A stretch of DNA of 64,000 bases from Atlantibacter sp032062175 (lineage in GTDB: Bacteria > Pseudomonadota > Gammaproteobacteria > Enterobacterales > Enterobacteriaceae). Numbering within the stretch: the first letter of the stretch is position 1; every line of letters starts with the position of its first letter. The stretch lies in NCBI RefSeq assembly GCF_032062175.1, contig NZ_DAMBQK010000014.1, forward strand, positions 47,359-111,358, in the 5' to 3' direction. Position numbers and translations under genes: made by a program. Below are positions 52,711-61,412 of the stretch, one piece after another. The notes under the pieces were generated by a model. That model ran no database searches. It had not been told where the DNA came from and saw only the letters and a program-made list of their open reading frames with translations.

Positions 52711-52821
52711 CGATTTGCCGCTGTGTAAATATGGACCGTTTAGCGCAAACTGCTGCAATTTTGTACTTTACTGTATTAACAACTTCAGTATGATCACGCG
52801 CGTTCACGCGAGGGAAAAATC

Positions 52822-52944
52822 ATGCTGGAATCATTAATTCATTTTGTGTCGAGCAGCGCAGAAGTGGGCGCAGCGGCAAGCCAGACGCCGCACACCGCCG
52901 TCGCGGCTGTACTCTGTGCGGCACTGCTTGGGCTGTTTAGCTGA
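52822..52944 (+). CDS. yshB: YshB family small membrane protein
   Basis: 40 residues. Begins MLESLIHFVSS and ends A-V-A-A-V-L-C-A-A-L-L-G-L-F-S, the hydrophobic helix shared with E. coli YshB (36 residues), with a four-residue expansion (G-A-A-A) in the middle. GAGGGAA lies upstream of the ATG. The gene is in the same place as in E. coli, between glnG and hemN. Function is not well defined; a single-pass inner-membrane peptide. Confidence 0.87.
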   Translation: MLESLIHFVSSSAEVGAAASQTPHTAVAAVLCAALLGLFS

Positions 52945-52950
52945 GACTAT

Positions 52951-52975
52951 CCCCTCAACCAGACCGGTGAGGGGG
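52951..52975. terminator. bidirectional terminator between yshB and hemN
   Basis: CCCCTCA pairs with TGAGGGG, with a short inner CC/GG pair, between two convergent genes. T-rich sequence follows on the plus side (GTTGTTTT). Confidence 0.65.
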
Positions 52976-52980
52976 TTGTT

Positions 52981-54354
52981 TTAGATAACACGCGAGAATT
53001 GCTGCATCCGCGCTTTCTGGCGCAGATACACATCAAAGCACATGCAGATGTTGCGGATCAGCAACCGGCCTTTCGGCGTCACCTGGATGCCTTTCTGATC
53101 AATATCCACCAGCCCATCTTTCGCCAGCGGCGCTAACAACTTCAAATCTTCGGCAAAGTAGTCAGCAAAATTCAGCTGCCATTGCTGCTCAACCGCAGAA
53201 AAATCCAGACGGAAGTTACAGATCAGCGCTTTGATCACGTCACGGCGAATGCAGTCATCGCGGGTGAGCGATAGGCCGCGCCACAGGGCGTCGCCGCGCT
53301 CGTCGACGTACTGATAATACTGCTTCAGTTCTTTGTAGTTCTGTGCATAGCTGTCGCCAGTCATGCTGATCGCCGACACGCCAAGGCCAAGCAGATCGGT
53401 GTCGCCCTGAGTGGTGTAGCCCTGGAAATTGCGGTGCAGGACACCTTCGCGCTGAGCGATGGCCAGTTCGTCATCCGGGCGGGCAAAGTGGTCCATACCG
53501 ATAAACTGATAGCCAGTCTGCATCAACGACCCGATGGTTTGCTGCAAAATATCCAGCTTCTGCTGGGCGGAAGGCAAATCGGCGTCTTTGATTTTACGCT
53601 GGGCGGCAAACAGCGTCGGCAGGTGTGCATAATTAAAGACGCTCAGGCGATCCGGATTAAGTTCCGCCACGCGTTGCAGCGTATAGGCGAAGCTTTCCGG
53701 CGTCTGTTTCGGCAGGCCGTAAATCAGGTCGATATTGGTCGAGGTAAAGCCAATTTCCCGCGCGTGGTTCAGTAGCGCAAAGATAAACTCTTCATCCTGT
53801 TCGCGGTTCACCAGACGCTGCACTTCTTTATTGAAGTCCTGTACGCCCATGCTGAGGCGGTTGAAGCCTTCACTCCGCAGGTGATCGAGCACATCCAGCT
53901 CAATTTCACGCGGGTCAACTTCGATAGAAATTTCCATTTCGTCGCTGAAGTTGAATGCGCCGCGCAACAAGTTCATCAGACGGCTGATTTGCGCTTTGTT
54001 CAGATAGGTTGGCGTTCCGCCGCCCCAGTGCAATTGCTTAACGGTGCGGGCCGCGAACAGCGGTGCACGATGGAGGATTTCCTGCTCCAGCGCATCCAGA
54101 TACTGATCGGCTTTATGCTGCTGGCGGGTGACGATTTTATTGCAGCCGCAGAAGTAGCAAAGCTTGTGGCAGAACGGGATATGCACATACAGCGACAGCG
54201 GGCGCTCAGGATAGCGCGCCACCGCCTGGTGGAATTCGGTTTCGCCGAACTGTTCAGAGAATTCAAGCGCGGTAGGGTAAGAGGTATATCGCGGCCCGGA
54301 ATAATTATATTTCTGGATAAGGGCCAGATCCCAGTCGATCAACTGCACAGACAT
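52981..54354 (-). CDS. hemN: oxygen-independent coproporphyrinogen III dehydrogenase HemN
   Basis: 457 residues, as in E. coli. Radical-SAM enzyme that converts coproporphyrinogen III to protoporphyrinogen IX under anaerobic conditions. The cluster ligands C62, C66 and C69 are in F-C-H-K-L-C-Y-F-C-G-C, followed by G-G-G-T-P-T-Y-L and the C-terminal HemN domain. ATG at 54354 has GGAAGGAG upstream; the GTG at 54360 is in-frame but overlaps it. The stop codon of a small upstream ORF (54357-54530) lies 2 bp before this ATG. Confidence 0.97.
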   Translation of the reverse strand: MSVQLIDWDLALIQKYNYSGPRYTSYPTALEFSEQFGETEFHQAVARYPERPLSLYVHIPFCHKLCYFCGCNKIVTRQQHKADQYLDALEQEILHRAPLFAARTVKQLHWGGGTPTYLNKAQISRLMNLLRGAFNFSDEMEISIEVDPREIELDVLDHLRSEGFNRLSMGVQDFNKEVQRLVNREQDEEFIFALLNHAREIGFTSTNIDLIYGLPKQTPESFAYTLQRVAELNPDRLSVFNYAHLPTLFAAQRKIKDADLPSAQQKLDILQQTIGSLMQTGYQFIGMDHFARPDDELAIAQREGVLHRNFQGYTTQGDTDLLGLGVSAISMTGDSYAQNYKELKQYYQYVDERGDALWRGLSLTRDDCIRRDVIKALICNFRLDFSAVEQQWQLNFADYFAEDLKLLAPLAKDGLVDIDQKGIQVTPKGRLLIRNICMCFDVYLRQKARMQQFSRVI

Positions 54355-54356
54355 GC

Positions 54357-54530
54357 TCACTCCTTCCGATGATGTCTTTGGCGGGTACGCTTAACGGACC
54401 CACCAGCACCACGGGCGATGAGCCGGTTGCGCAACCGCTTCTGGCGGCGCGACAACCGCTGTAGTTTAACGAATAACCACACCAGATAACATACTATTGG
54501 CAGGACAACGATCAGGACGGGCAGGCCCAT
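54357..54530 (-). CDS. 57-residue small membrane protein, unrecognised
   Basis: ORF from ATG at 54530 to TGA at 54357-54359. Residues 2-22 form a hydrophobic helix (GLPVLIVVLPIVCYLVWLF), and residues 23-57 are strongly basic (R-L-S-R-R-Q-K-R-L-R-N-R, then V-K-R-T-R-Q-R-H-H-R-K-E), giving an N-out or hairpin single-pass topology with a positive cytoplasmic tail. It begins 10 bp after the yihI stop and ends 2 bp before the hemN ATG; its last codons contain the hemN ribosome-binding site, so translation would be coupled. Shine-Dalgarno for the ORF itself is poor. I do not recognise a family. Confidence 0.55.
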   Translation of the reverse strand: MGLPVLIVVLPIVCYLVWLFVKLQRLSRRQKRLRNRLIARGAGGSVKRTRQRHHRKE

Positions 54531-54540
54531 AGCGTGCCGA

Positions 54541-55047
54541 TCAGTTGCCGCCCTTGAGCAGACGCATCAAATCGTCGCCGCGGTTTTCGTCTTCTTCCTC
54601 TTCATCATCATCCCAGGAGAGGCCAAGCTGCTGCATCAGCTCATCAATACGATCCAGTTTTGCATCGACCCATTCCTGATCGGCTTTGCTCAGGGTTTCC
54701 CCCTCTTCGAGACGCTCCAGCAATCCATCCAGACGCTCGTCGTTTTCCAGCATATCCAGTTCAGCCTGCGGTGAAAGCATAGGTTTCTTCTCACTCTTCG
54801 GTTTCTGCTGCTTGGTTACAGGCGTTTCTGTCACGCCCAAAGGAATGGGGGTTTTGCTGCCGATACGCGGGTCTTTTTTCTGACCGCTGCGGGCATTTTT
54901 TGCATCAGCCGCAACGCCGGATGCGCGGCTGCCTGGCGCGTGGCCGCTGTGTTTTTTCTGGCGCTTGCGTTCGCGCCCTTCCTGGTTGAGCTCTTCGCGT
55001 GTTTTGCGATGCGCTTTTGCCGGACGTTTGGAGGTTGGTTGCTTCAT
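54541..55047 (-). CDS. yihI: Der GTPase-activating protein YihI
   Basis: 168 residues (E. coli 169). Stimulates GTP hydrolysis of the 50S assembly GTPase Der. A highly basic N-terminal half (KRPAKAHRKTREELNQEGRE) is followed by an acidic C-terminal half (A-E-L-D-M-L-E-N-D-E-R-L-D-G-L, then WDDDEEEEDENRGDD), the family layout. ATG at 55047. Transcribed away from csrC and engB; a small ORF and hemN follow on the same strand. Confidence 0.94.
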   Translation of the reverse strand: MKQPTSKRPAKAHRKTREELNQEGRERKRQKKHSGHAPGSRASGVAADAKNARSGQKKDPRIGSKTPIPLGVTETPVTKQQKPKSEKKPMLSPQAELDMLENDERLDGLLERLEEGETLSKADQEWVDAKLDRIDELMQQLGLSWDDDEEEEDENRGDDLMRLLKGGN

Positions 55048-55189
55048 ATCAGGGTCGTCTTAAGCCATTTACGAGAATAATGACATCATACTTCAAGCCG
55101 CTTCTTACATTATGGGTAATTAAACGATATGTGAGAGACAGTTTATTTATGATGATGAGAATTGCGGCGGAATCTATCAGAAAGGCAGA

Positions 55190-55412
55190 AAAGAGAAAAG
55201 GCGACAGTTTTGCTGTCGCCTTCTTTCTTAGCTCAGTTAATCATCCTTGTTTGCTCCCGACCACCCTGTCTTTCCTTTAGCAAACAACGCTCCGTGTCTG
55301 TCCTTGTCCTTTTGCGTCTTGTAACGCTGGCTCTCCAGCCCGATCCTGTTCTTCGTCAGCCTGACGTTCCTTAACCCTGCTCCTGAGCCTCCTGGCTCGC
55401 GTTGCCTACTTT
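55190..55412 (-). ncRNA. csrC: CsrC regulatory RNA (CsrA-sequestering)
   Basis: The minus strand has about eleven GGA motifs in roughly 200 nt (for example CCAGGAGG, CTCAGGAG, TAAGGAAC, AACAGGAT, AAAGGACAAGGACAG), many in loops, and ends with GGCGACAG-CAAAA-CTGTCGCC plus TTTTCTC, the terminator of E. coli CsrC. It lies between yihI and engB, where csrC is in E. coli. CsrC binds several CsrA dimers and so relieves CsrA repression of glycogen, biofilm and motility genes; it is expressed under BarA-UvrY. A TAAAGT -10-like box at about 55411-55416 suggests a start near 55405-55410; the 5' end is uncertain. Confidence 0.82.
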
Positions 55413-55667
55413 ACCGTTTTGGCGAAGTGACACAACCCACCGGTACGTTAATCCACCCTTTTTAAGAGTGGTCTTATAAAATATCCACATGATTTATAAA
55501 ATTTTATTTAGGAAAATGCGCGAAACAATCCCTGTTTTTCTCAGGGTTTTAATGGCCGATCTCTTACAGCGTTTCGGGAATATCGCGTAAGCGAGAATTT
55601 AAGAAACCTGTCTTTGGCAGGGGTTCAGGTATAATCCCTTCATCGCTTGTCCTGATGGAGACGACCT

Positions 55668-56303
55668 TTGACAAACTGGAACTATCAACAGACGCACTTT
55701 GTGACCAGTGCGCCTGATATTCGCCACTTGCCTTCCGACACCGGCATTGAAGTGGCTTTCGCGGGCCGCTCGAATGCAGGAAAATCAAGTGCGCTTAATA
55801 CGTTAACCAATCAAAAAAGCCTGGCCAGAACCAGTAAAACTCCTGGCCGTACGCAGCTCATCAACCTGTTCCAGGTGGCAGAAGGCAGACGCCTTGTCGA
55901 CCTTCCTGGCTACGGTTATGCCGAAGTACCGGAAGAGATGAAGCTTAAATGGCAGCGCGCGTTGGGCGAATATTTGCAGGCGCGTCAGTGTTTGCAGGGT
56001 CTGGTGGTGCTGATGGATATCCGCCACCCGCTTAAGGATCTCGACCAGCAGATGATTCACTGGGCCGTTGAAAGCCAAATCCCGGTGCTGGTACTGCTGA
56101 CTAAGGCCGATAAGCTGGCCAGCGGCGCGCGTAAAGCGCAGCTTAATATGGTGCGCGAAGCGGCAATTGCCTTTAACGGCGACGTGCAGGTTGAAGCGTT
56201 TTCGTCATTGAAGAAGATTGGCGTCGACAAACTGCGTCAGAAACTGGACAGCTGGTTTAGCGATCTGACACCGGTTACGGAAGATTCACAGGCTGAAGAA
56301 TAA
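55668..56303 (+). CDS. engB: ribosome biogenesis GTPase EngB (YihA/YsxC)
   Basis: 211 residues (E. coli 210). Essential GTPase for 50S subunit assembly. G1 G-R-S-N-A-G-K-S-S at residues 33-41, G2 T-S-K-T-P-G-R-T-Q, G3 D-L-P-G-Y-G and G4 T-K-A-D-K are all present. The start is a TTG at 55668, matching the conserved M-T-N-x-N-Y-Q-Q-T-H-F. Upstream 55413-55667 holds no gene beyond csrC's promoter and an AT-rich leader. It is convergent with spf, whose terminator it shares. Confidence 0.96.
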   Translation: MTNWNYQQTHFVTSAPDIRHLPSDTGIEVAFAGRSNAGKSSALNTLTNQKSLARTSKTPGRTQLINLFQVAEGRRLVDLPGYGYAEVPEEMKLKWQRALGEYLQARQCLQGLVVLMDIRHPLKDLDQQMIHWAVESQIPVLVLLTKADKLASGARKAQLNMVREAAIAFNGDVQVEAFSSLKKIGVDKLRQKLDSWFSDLTPVTEDSQAEE

Positions 56304-56349
56304 TCAGGCGTACGGGGCAACCCGTACCCTCAAAAACTTTTCTTTGGGC

Positions 56350-56460
56350 AATAAAAAACGCCCCAGTCATTAGATGACTGGGGCGGCTAAATATTCAGCC
56401 AAATCCGATTACGTGAAGTAAAAGGTCTGAAAGATAGAACATCTTACCTCTGTACCCTAC
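56350..56460 (-). ncRNA. spf: Spot 42 RNA
   Basis: The minus strand from 56460 reads GTAGGGTACAGAGGTAAGAT and ends with the terminator stem CCCCAGTCAT / ATGACTGGGG plus TTTTTTATT at 56350, nearly identical to E. coli Spot 42 (109 nt; about 111 here). It is an Hfq-dependent sRNA repressed by CRP-cAMP that represses catabolic genes such as galK when glucose is present. Placed between engB and polA as in E. coli. The terminator is symmetrical and can also end engB transcripts. Confidence 0.96.
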
Positions 56461-56606
56461 GCGTTTAACTCTACTACCTTTTTTCCATGCCACAAAGTAT
56501 TTTTGTAATTTTTTTTCAATCTTTACATTCTGAATTCAAAGCGTCATCACAAAAAGTGATAACTTATGTTGCTAAGTTACAGAAAAATGACTTTGCGGCT
56601 GATTCG

Positions 56607-59393
56607 TTAGTGAGCTTGATCCCAGTTTTCTCCGCTACCCACTTCCACCAGCAACGGCACATCCAGTTTCATACTGTTTTCCATTAGCTCGTGGATCTTC
56701 ACAGACACGGCTTCGACATCATCTTTGTGCACTTCAAACACCAGTTCATCGTGTACCTGCATGATCAGTTTGACGCGCGGCTGCTCTTTCTCAAGCCAGG
56801 CGTCTACAGCGATCATGGCGCGTTTGATGATGTCTGCGGCGGTGCCTTGCATCGGGGCATTGATCGCCGCGCGCTCTGCACCGGCACGGCGGGCCGCATT
56901 GCTGGATTTGATGTCCGGAAGATACAGACGACGGCCGGCCAGCGTTTCAACATAGCCCTGCTCTTTCGCCTGCTGGCGGGTACGCTCCATGTACTCACGC
57001 ACGCCGGGGTAGCGTTCGAAGTAAAGATCCATATATTTTTGCGACTCTTTACGCGGGATATTGAGTTGGCGCGATAGCCCAAATGCGCTCATGCCGTAAA
57101 TCAGCCCAAAGTTGATCGCTTTAGCGCTGCGGCGCTGTTCGCCGGAGACGCTTTCCAGCGGCAAGCCAAACACTTCCGCCGCCGTAGCGCGGTGGATATC
57201 TTTGCCTTCGGCAAACGCGCTGAGTAAGCCTTTGTCGCGGGAAAGATGCGCCATGATCCGCAGTTCGATTTGAGAGTAGTCCGCCGAGACAATCACATAA
57301 TCTTCCGGGGCGATAAACGCCTGGCGGATTCGGCGCCCTTCCTCATTACGTACCGGGATGTTTTGCAGGTTCGGATCGGTGGAGGAAAGCCGCCCGGTAG
57401 CCGCAACTGCCTGATGATAAGACGTATGCACGCGCCCGGTTTTCGGGTTAATCATCAGCGGCAGTTTATCGGTATAGGTGGACTTAAGCTTGGCCAGCCC
57501 GCGATATTGCAAAATCACTTTCGGCAGCGGGTAATCCAGTGCCAGCTCTTCCAGCACTTCTTCCGACGTAGAAGGCGCGCCGCCAGGCGTTTTCTTCAGC
57601 GGCTTGATGCCCTGCTTTTCAAACAGAATGGTTTGCAGTTGTTTGGTGGAAGAGAGATTGAATGGCTCACCGGCGATGTCATGGGCTTTTTGCTCCAGCT
57701 CGGCCAGGCGTAGCGTCAATTCTTCGGAATGACGGTGCAGTACCGCCGGATCGATCTTGACGCCGTTACGTTCAACGCGCGACAGCACCGGTACCAGCGG
57801 CATCTCGATAGTTTCGAAAACGTGGCGCGGCCCTTTTTCTTTCTCCAGCTTCGGCCACATTTTGAGATGCAGTTGCAGAGTCACGTCCGCATCTTCGGCG
57901 GCATAGCGCCCGGCTTCTTCCAGCGCGATCTGGTTGAAGGTTAGCTGGTTTTTACCTTTACCCGCAATCTGTTCGAATGTGATGGTTTTATGCTTCAGCC
58001 AGCGATCGGCGAGGCTGTCCATATCATGGCGACCCGCAACGCTATCAAGAATATACGACTCCAGCATGGTGTCGAAGGCGATGCCGCGCAGTTCAATGCC
58101 GTAATTCTGCAACACGCCGCGATCGTACTTCAGGTTTTGCCCTACTTTACGGGCGCTTTCGCTTTCAAGCAGCGGCTTAAGCAGTTCCAGTACGCGTTCA
58201 CAAGTAAGCTGTTCCGGCGCATCAAGATAATCATGCGCGACCGGCACATAGGCCGCGATTCCCGGTTCGGTGGCGAAGGAGAAACCCACCAGCCGCGCGC
58301 TGTGATTATCGAGACTGTCTGTTTCGGTATCAAAAGCGAATACCGGCGCTTTCTCAAGACGGGCAATCCACTCGTTGAGGGTGTCCTCATCGAGAATGGT
58401 GACGTAGTTGTCATAAGACAGGGCTACAGCCGGTTCATCAGGCTCTTCGTTGATAACGATGGTTTCCAGCGGTTTTGCCGCTGGCTTCGCACCTTTGGCC
58501 TGTAGCCATTTACCGGCTTCGACATCTACAGTCCAGCGCTTAAATTCGTATTTTTTGAACAGGTCGACCAACACATCAACGGTCGGCTGTTTCACTTCCA
58601 GCTGGTCGCAGGTCAGTTCCAGTTCAACATCGGTTTTGATGGTGGCGAGCTGATAGGAGAGGTACGCCACTTCTTTATGATCGGCAAGCTTAGCGGCCAT
58701 AGTTTTGGCCCCACGGAAGCTCAGACCGGCGATTTTTTCCGGCTCGGCAAACAGCGTATCCAGCCCACCCAGACCCTGTAGCAAGCCCTGCGCAGTTTTT
58801 TCGCCCACGCCAGGCACGCCCGGAATGTTATCCGAGGAGTCGCCCATCAGCGCCAGGAAGTCGATGATTAATTCTGGTGGCACGCCGTATTTGGTGACCA
58901 CTTCTTCAGGACCAAGGATGGTATTGGTCATGGTGTTGATCAGCGTGATGCCCGGAGTAACCAACTGGGCCATGTCTTTATCGCCGGTACTGATCAGCAC
59001 CGGACGGCCCGCTTTTTCTGCTTCGCGCGCCAGAGTACCGATGACGTCGTCTGCTTCTACGCCAGAGACGGCCAGCAGCGGCAGACCCATGGCTTTCACC
59101 ATGGCGTGCAACGGCTCGATCTGCGCGCGAAGATCGTCGGGCATCGGCGGACGGTGCGATTTGTAATGCTCAAACAGCTCATCACGAAAGGTTTTGCCTT
59201 TGGCGTCAAAAACTACCGCCGCGTGAGACGGCTGATACTGCATCAACAGGCTGCGCAGCATATTAAGTACGCCGTACATGGCCCCGGTCGGCTCTCCTGC
59301 GCTATTCGTTAGCGGCGGGAAGGCGTGATATGCCCGATACAGGTATGAAGAGCCATCAACGAGGATAAGGGGATTTTCTGGGATCTGAACCAT
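56607..59393 (-). CDS. polA: DNA polymerase I
   Basis: 928 residues, exactly the E. coli length. Gap filling, Okazaki-fragment maturation and repair. 5' nuclease domain (1 to about 320, with V-D-G-S-S-Y-L-Y-R-A-Y at the start and D-D-V-I-G-T-L near 117), 3'-5' exonuclease domain (F-D-T-E-T-D near 355), and polymerase domain with motif A D-Y-S-Q-I-E-L-R, motif B R-R-S-A-K-A-I-N-F-G-L-I-Y-G and motif C V-H-D-E-L. The C-terminus GENWDQAH is conserved. Faces spf downstream and yihG across a 424-bp divergent region. Confidence 0.98.
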   Translation of the reverse strand: MVQIPENPLILVDGSSYLYRAYHAFPPLTNSAGEPTGAMYGVLNMLRSLLMQYQPSHAAVVFDAKGKTFRDELFEHYKSHRPPMPDDLRAQIEPLHAMVKAMGLPLLAVSGVEADDVIGTLAREAEKAGRPVLISTGDKDMAQLVTPGITLINTMTNTILGPEEVVTKYGVPPELIIDFLALMGDSSDNIPGVPGVGEKTAQGLLQGLGGLDTLFAEPEKIAGLSFRGAKTMAAKLADHKEVAYLSYQLATIKTDVELELTCDQLEVKQPTVDVLVDLFKKYEFKRWTVDVEAGKWLQAKGAKPAAKPLETIVINEEPDEPAVALSYDNYVTILDEDTLNEWIARLEKAPVFAFDTETDSLDNHSARLVGFSFATEPGIAAYVPVAHDYLDAPEQLTCERVLELLKPLLESESARKVGQNLKYDRGVLQNYGIELRGIAFDTMLESYILDSVAGRHDMDSLADRWLKHKTITFEQIAGKGKNQLTFNQIALEEAGRYAAEDADVTLQLHLKMWPKLEKEKGPRHVFETIEMPLVPVLSRVERNGVKIDPAVLHRHSEELTLRLAELEQKAHDIAGEPFNLSSTKQLQTILFEKQGIKPLKKTPGGAPSTSEEVLEELALDYPLPKVILQYRGLAKLKSTYTDKLPLMINPKTGRVHTSYHQAVAATGRLSSTDPNLQNIPVRNEEGRRIRQAFIAPEDYVIVSADYSQIELRIMAHLSRDKGLLSAFAEGKDIHRATAAEVFGLPLESVSGEQRRSAKAINFGLIYGMSAFGLSRQLNIPRKESQKYMDLYFERYPGVREYMERTRQQAKEQGYVETLAGRRLYLPDIKSSNAARRAGAERAAINAPMQGTAADIIKRAMIAVDAWLEKEQPRVKLIMQVHDELVFEVHKDDVEAVSVKIHELMENSMKLDVPLLVEVGSGENWDQAH

Positions 59394-59817
59394 AATGTCC
59401 GTGCCTGATGTTTAAGTTATCCCTAAAGGATGCCATAGCTGGCAAAGAAATATGAATTTTTCAGACCAATATGCATGAAAGAATTAACGATCCTCGACCT
59501 CTCTCGCAGGATCAACCTGTGGATAACTGTGTGCACAAAAATTTTTATAATAAATACATATATAAAAATAACGATCGTTGAAATTAAAAAAACGCTGAAT
59601 ATCAGTGCATTAAGATAAGATATTGATCTGCAATATTCCTCTCACGATCGTTTGATTATTGTGGATATAAAATATCGCAAAGTTTGTTAACTCACTGATA
59701 AATCCGAGGCTTTCCACGCATTCAAATACCGTAACGTTTCGGTTCGTCAACAAACCGGGTTTTCTGATAAAATCTCCCGCTTGTGCGCATTTTCAGCGCA
59801 CCGTTTCCGATAAGCTC
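59394..59817. promoter_or_regulatory. polA/yihG divergent region with DnaA-box-like sites
   Basis: 424 AT-rich bp. TGTGGATAA at 59518-59526 is a perfect DnaA box (TTATCCACA on the minus strand) and TGTGGATAT near 59659-59667 is a one-mismatch copy. Several GATC sites (near 59489, 59510, 59573, 59624 and 59645) accompany them. The polA and yihG promoters must both be here. No gene seen. Confidence 0.5.
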
Positions 59818-60741
59818 ATGAATATAATCATTATGTCGAGATTGATTGCTGCGATAACGCTGTTTTTAAGTATCGCGCTGACTATTTTAGTGACGGTTTT
59901 TTGCTCTGTTCCGATTATCCTTGCGGGGATTATAAAGCTATTAATGCCATTTCCCGCAGCCTGGCGAACGATCTCTGCCTTCTGTAATTTCATGATGTAT
60001 TGCTGGTGCGAAGGACTGGCTGCGCTGTTAAAACTGAATCCGCATTTAAAATGGGACGTGGAAGGTCTGGAAGGATTAAGCAACAAAAACTGGTATCTGC
60101 TGATTTGTAATCACTACAGCTGGGCCGATATTGTGGTGCTATGCGTTTTGTTCCGTAAACACATCCCAATGAACAAATATTTCCTCAAGCAACAGCTCGC
60201 CTGGATCCCTTTTATTGGTCTGGCTTGCTGGGCGCTGGATATGCCGTTTATGCGCCGCTATTCCCGCAGCTACTTATTGCGCCATCCTGAACGGCGCGGA
60301 AAAGACGTCGAAACAACCCGTCGTTCCTGCGAAAAATTTCGTCATCATCCTACAACTATCGTTAATTTCGTCGAAGGCTCGCGATTTACTGAAGAAAAAA
60401 GCCAGCAGGTACGCTCGCCCTTTAAACATCTGCTTCCACCAAAAGCGGCGGGTGTCGCCATGGCGCTTAATGTGCTTGGCAAGCAATTCGACAAGATGCT
60501 TAACGTCACGCTATGTTACCCACAAAATAGCGCAACGCCATTTTTCGATATGCTGAGCGGTACACTTACCCTTATTGTCGTGAGAATCGATCTTTTACCG
60601 GTGGCGGATGAATTACACGGTGATTATGTCAGCGATAAAAATTTTAAACGGCAGTTCCAACTCTGGCTGAATGCGATCTGGAGTGAGAAAGACAATCAGT
60701 TGGACGCGATAAAACAGCAATACAAAAAAGCCGGTCAGTGA
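59818..60741 (+). CDS. yihG: 1-acylglycerol-3-phosphate acyltransferase YihG
   Basis: 307 residues (E. coli 310). PlsC-family acyltransferase that adds the second acyl chain to lysophosphatidate, with a preference in E. coli for cis-vaccenate. A hydrophobic N-terminus (residues 7-45) anchors it to the inner membrane. The catalytic H-x4-D is H99-Y-S-W-A-D104, and the F-V-E-G-S-R motif is near 182. The next in-frame ATG at 59833 is an alternative start. The stop codon lies within the terminator stem shared with dsbA. Confidence 0.93.
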   Translation: MNIIIMSRLIAAITLFLSIALTILVTVFCSVPIILAGIIKLLMPFPAAWRTISAFCNFMMYCWCEGLAALLKLNPHLKWDVEGLEGLSNKNWYLLICNHYSWADIVVLCVLFRKHIPMNKYFLKQQLAWIPFIGLACWALDMPFMRRYSRSYLLRHPERRGKDVETTRRSCEKFRHHPTTIVNFVEGSRFTEEKSQQVRSPFKHLLPPKAAGVAMALNVLGKQFDKMLNVTLCYPQNSATPFFDMLSGTLTLIVVRIDLLPVADELHGDYVSDKNFKRQFQLWLNAIWSEKDNQLDAIKQQYKKAGQ

Positions 60742-60751
60742 CCGGCTTTTT
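60724..60751. terminator. bidirectional terminator yihG/dsbA overlapping the yihG stop codon
   Basis: GCCGGTCA-G-TGACCGGC (60730-60746) flanked by A-run and TTTTT. The yihG TGA (60739-60741) is in the right arm, so the final three codons are part of the hairpin. Confidence 0.88.
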
Positions 60752-60761
60752 CATTTCTGGC

Positions 60762-61385
60762 TTATTTTTTCTCAACCAGGAATTTCACGGTATCCGCATA
60801 TTGCTGAACAAATGCGTCCATGTTGCTGGTATCCATACCCTGCGGGTTCAGCTGATATTTACCGTTAACAAACATTGCCGGTACACCACGCAATTCAAGA
60901 TCGGCAGCCGCTTTTTCCTGCTGGGCGACCAGAGATTTCACCACGAAGCTGTTCCAGGCGGCGTCGTATTCTTCACCTTTTACACCCGCATCGATAAAGA
61001 CTTTACGGATATCCGCAACGGTCTGTACGGTTTGGGTTTTCTGAATGGCGTCAAACATCGGCGCAGTGATTTTGTCTTCCACACCCAGTGCCATCGCGAC
61101 TGCCCAGGCCTGCGTTAAATCTTTACCCAACGGCCCCAAAAATTCGACGTGATACTTGGTCATTTTGGTGCCTTCCGGCAGTTTCTTTTTCACGTTGTCA
61201 GAAACGTGGATGACTTCCTCAAACTGATAGCAGTGCGGGCAATAGAATGAGAAAAACTCAAGCACTTGCGGTTCGCCGGCAACCGGTTTTTCGAGCGTAA
61301 TATACTGTTTACCGTCGGTGATTTGGGCCGCTGATGCGCTAAATGCCAGAATCATCCCCGCCAGCGCCAGTAATACTTTTTTCAT
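60762..61385 (-). CDS. dsbA: periplasmic thiol:disulfide oxidoreductase DsbA
   Basis: 207 residues from ATG at 61385 (E. coli 208). Thioredoxin-fold oxidant that introduces disulfides into exported proteins, re-oxidised by DsbB. Signal peptide ends F-S-A-S-A-A (about 20). The active site is C49-P-H-C52 and the cis-proline loop is R-G-V-P-A-M-F-V. The TTG at 61391 is an in-frame alternative but less likely. The upstream neighbour srkA is 27 bp away on the same strand, as in E. coli where they form an operon under Cpx control. The pilins, chaperone and adhesin of the fimbrial locus would depend on DsbA. Confidence 0.96.
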   Translation of the reverse strand: MKKVLLALAGMILAFSASAAQITDGKQYITLEKPVAGEPQVLEFFSFYCPHCYQFEEVIHVSDNVKKKLPEGTKMTKYHVEFLGPLGKDLTQAWAVAMALGVEDKITAPMFDAIQKTQTVQTVADIRKVFIDAGVKGEEYDAAWNSFVVKSLVAQQEKAAADLELRGVPAMFVNGKYQLNPQGMDTSNMDAFVQQYADTVKFLVEKK

Positions 61386-61412
61386 CTTCAACTTTCTCCT
61401 GAATATTACAGA

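Noticed and set aside
59500..59680. A replication origin near polA
   Set aside because: Only one perfect DnaA box and one near match, no 13-mer array or mioC/gidA neighbours; treated as possible promoter control instead.
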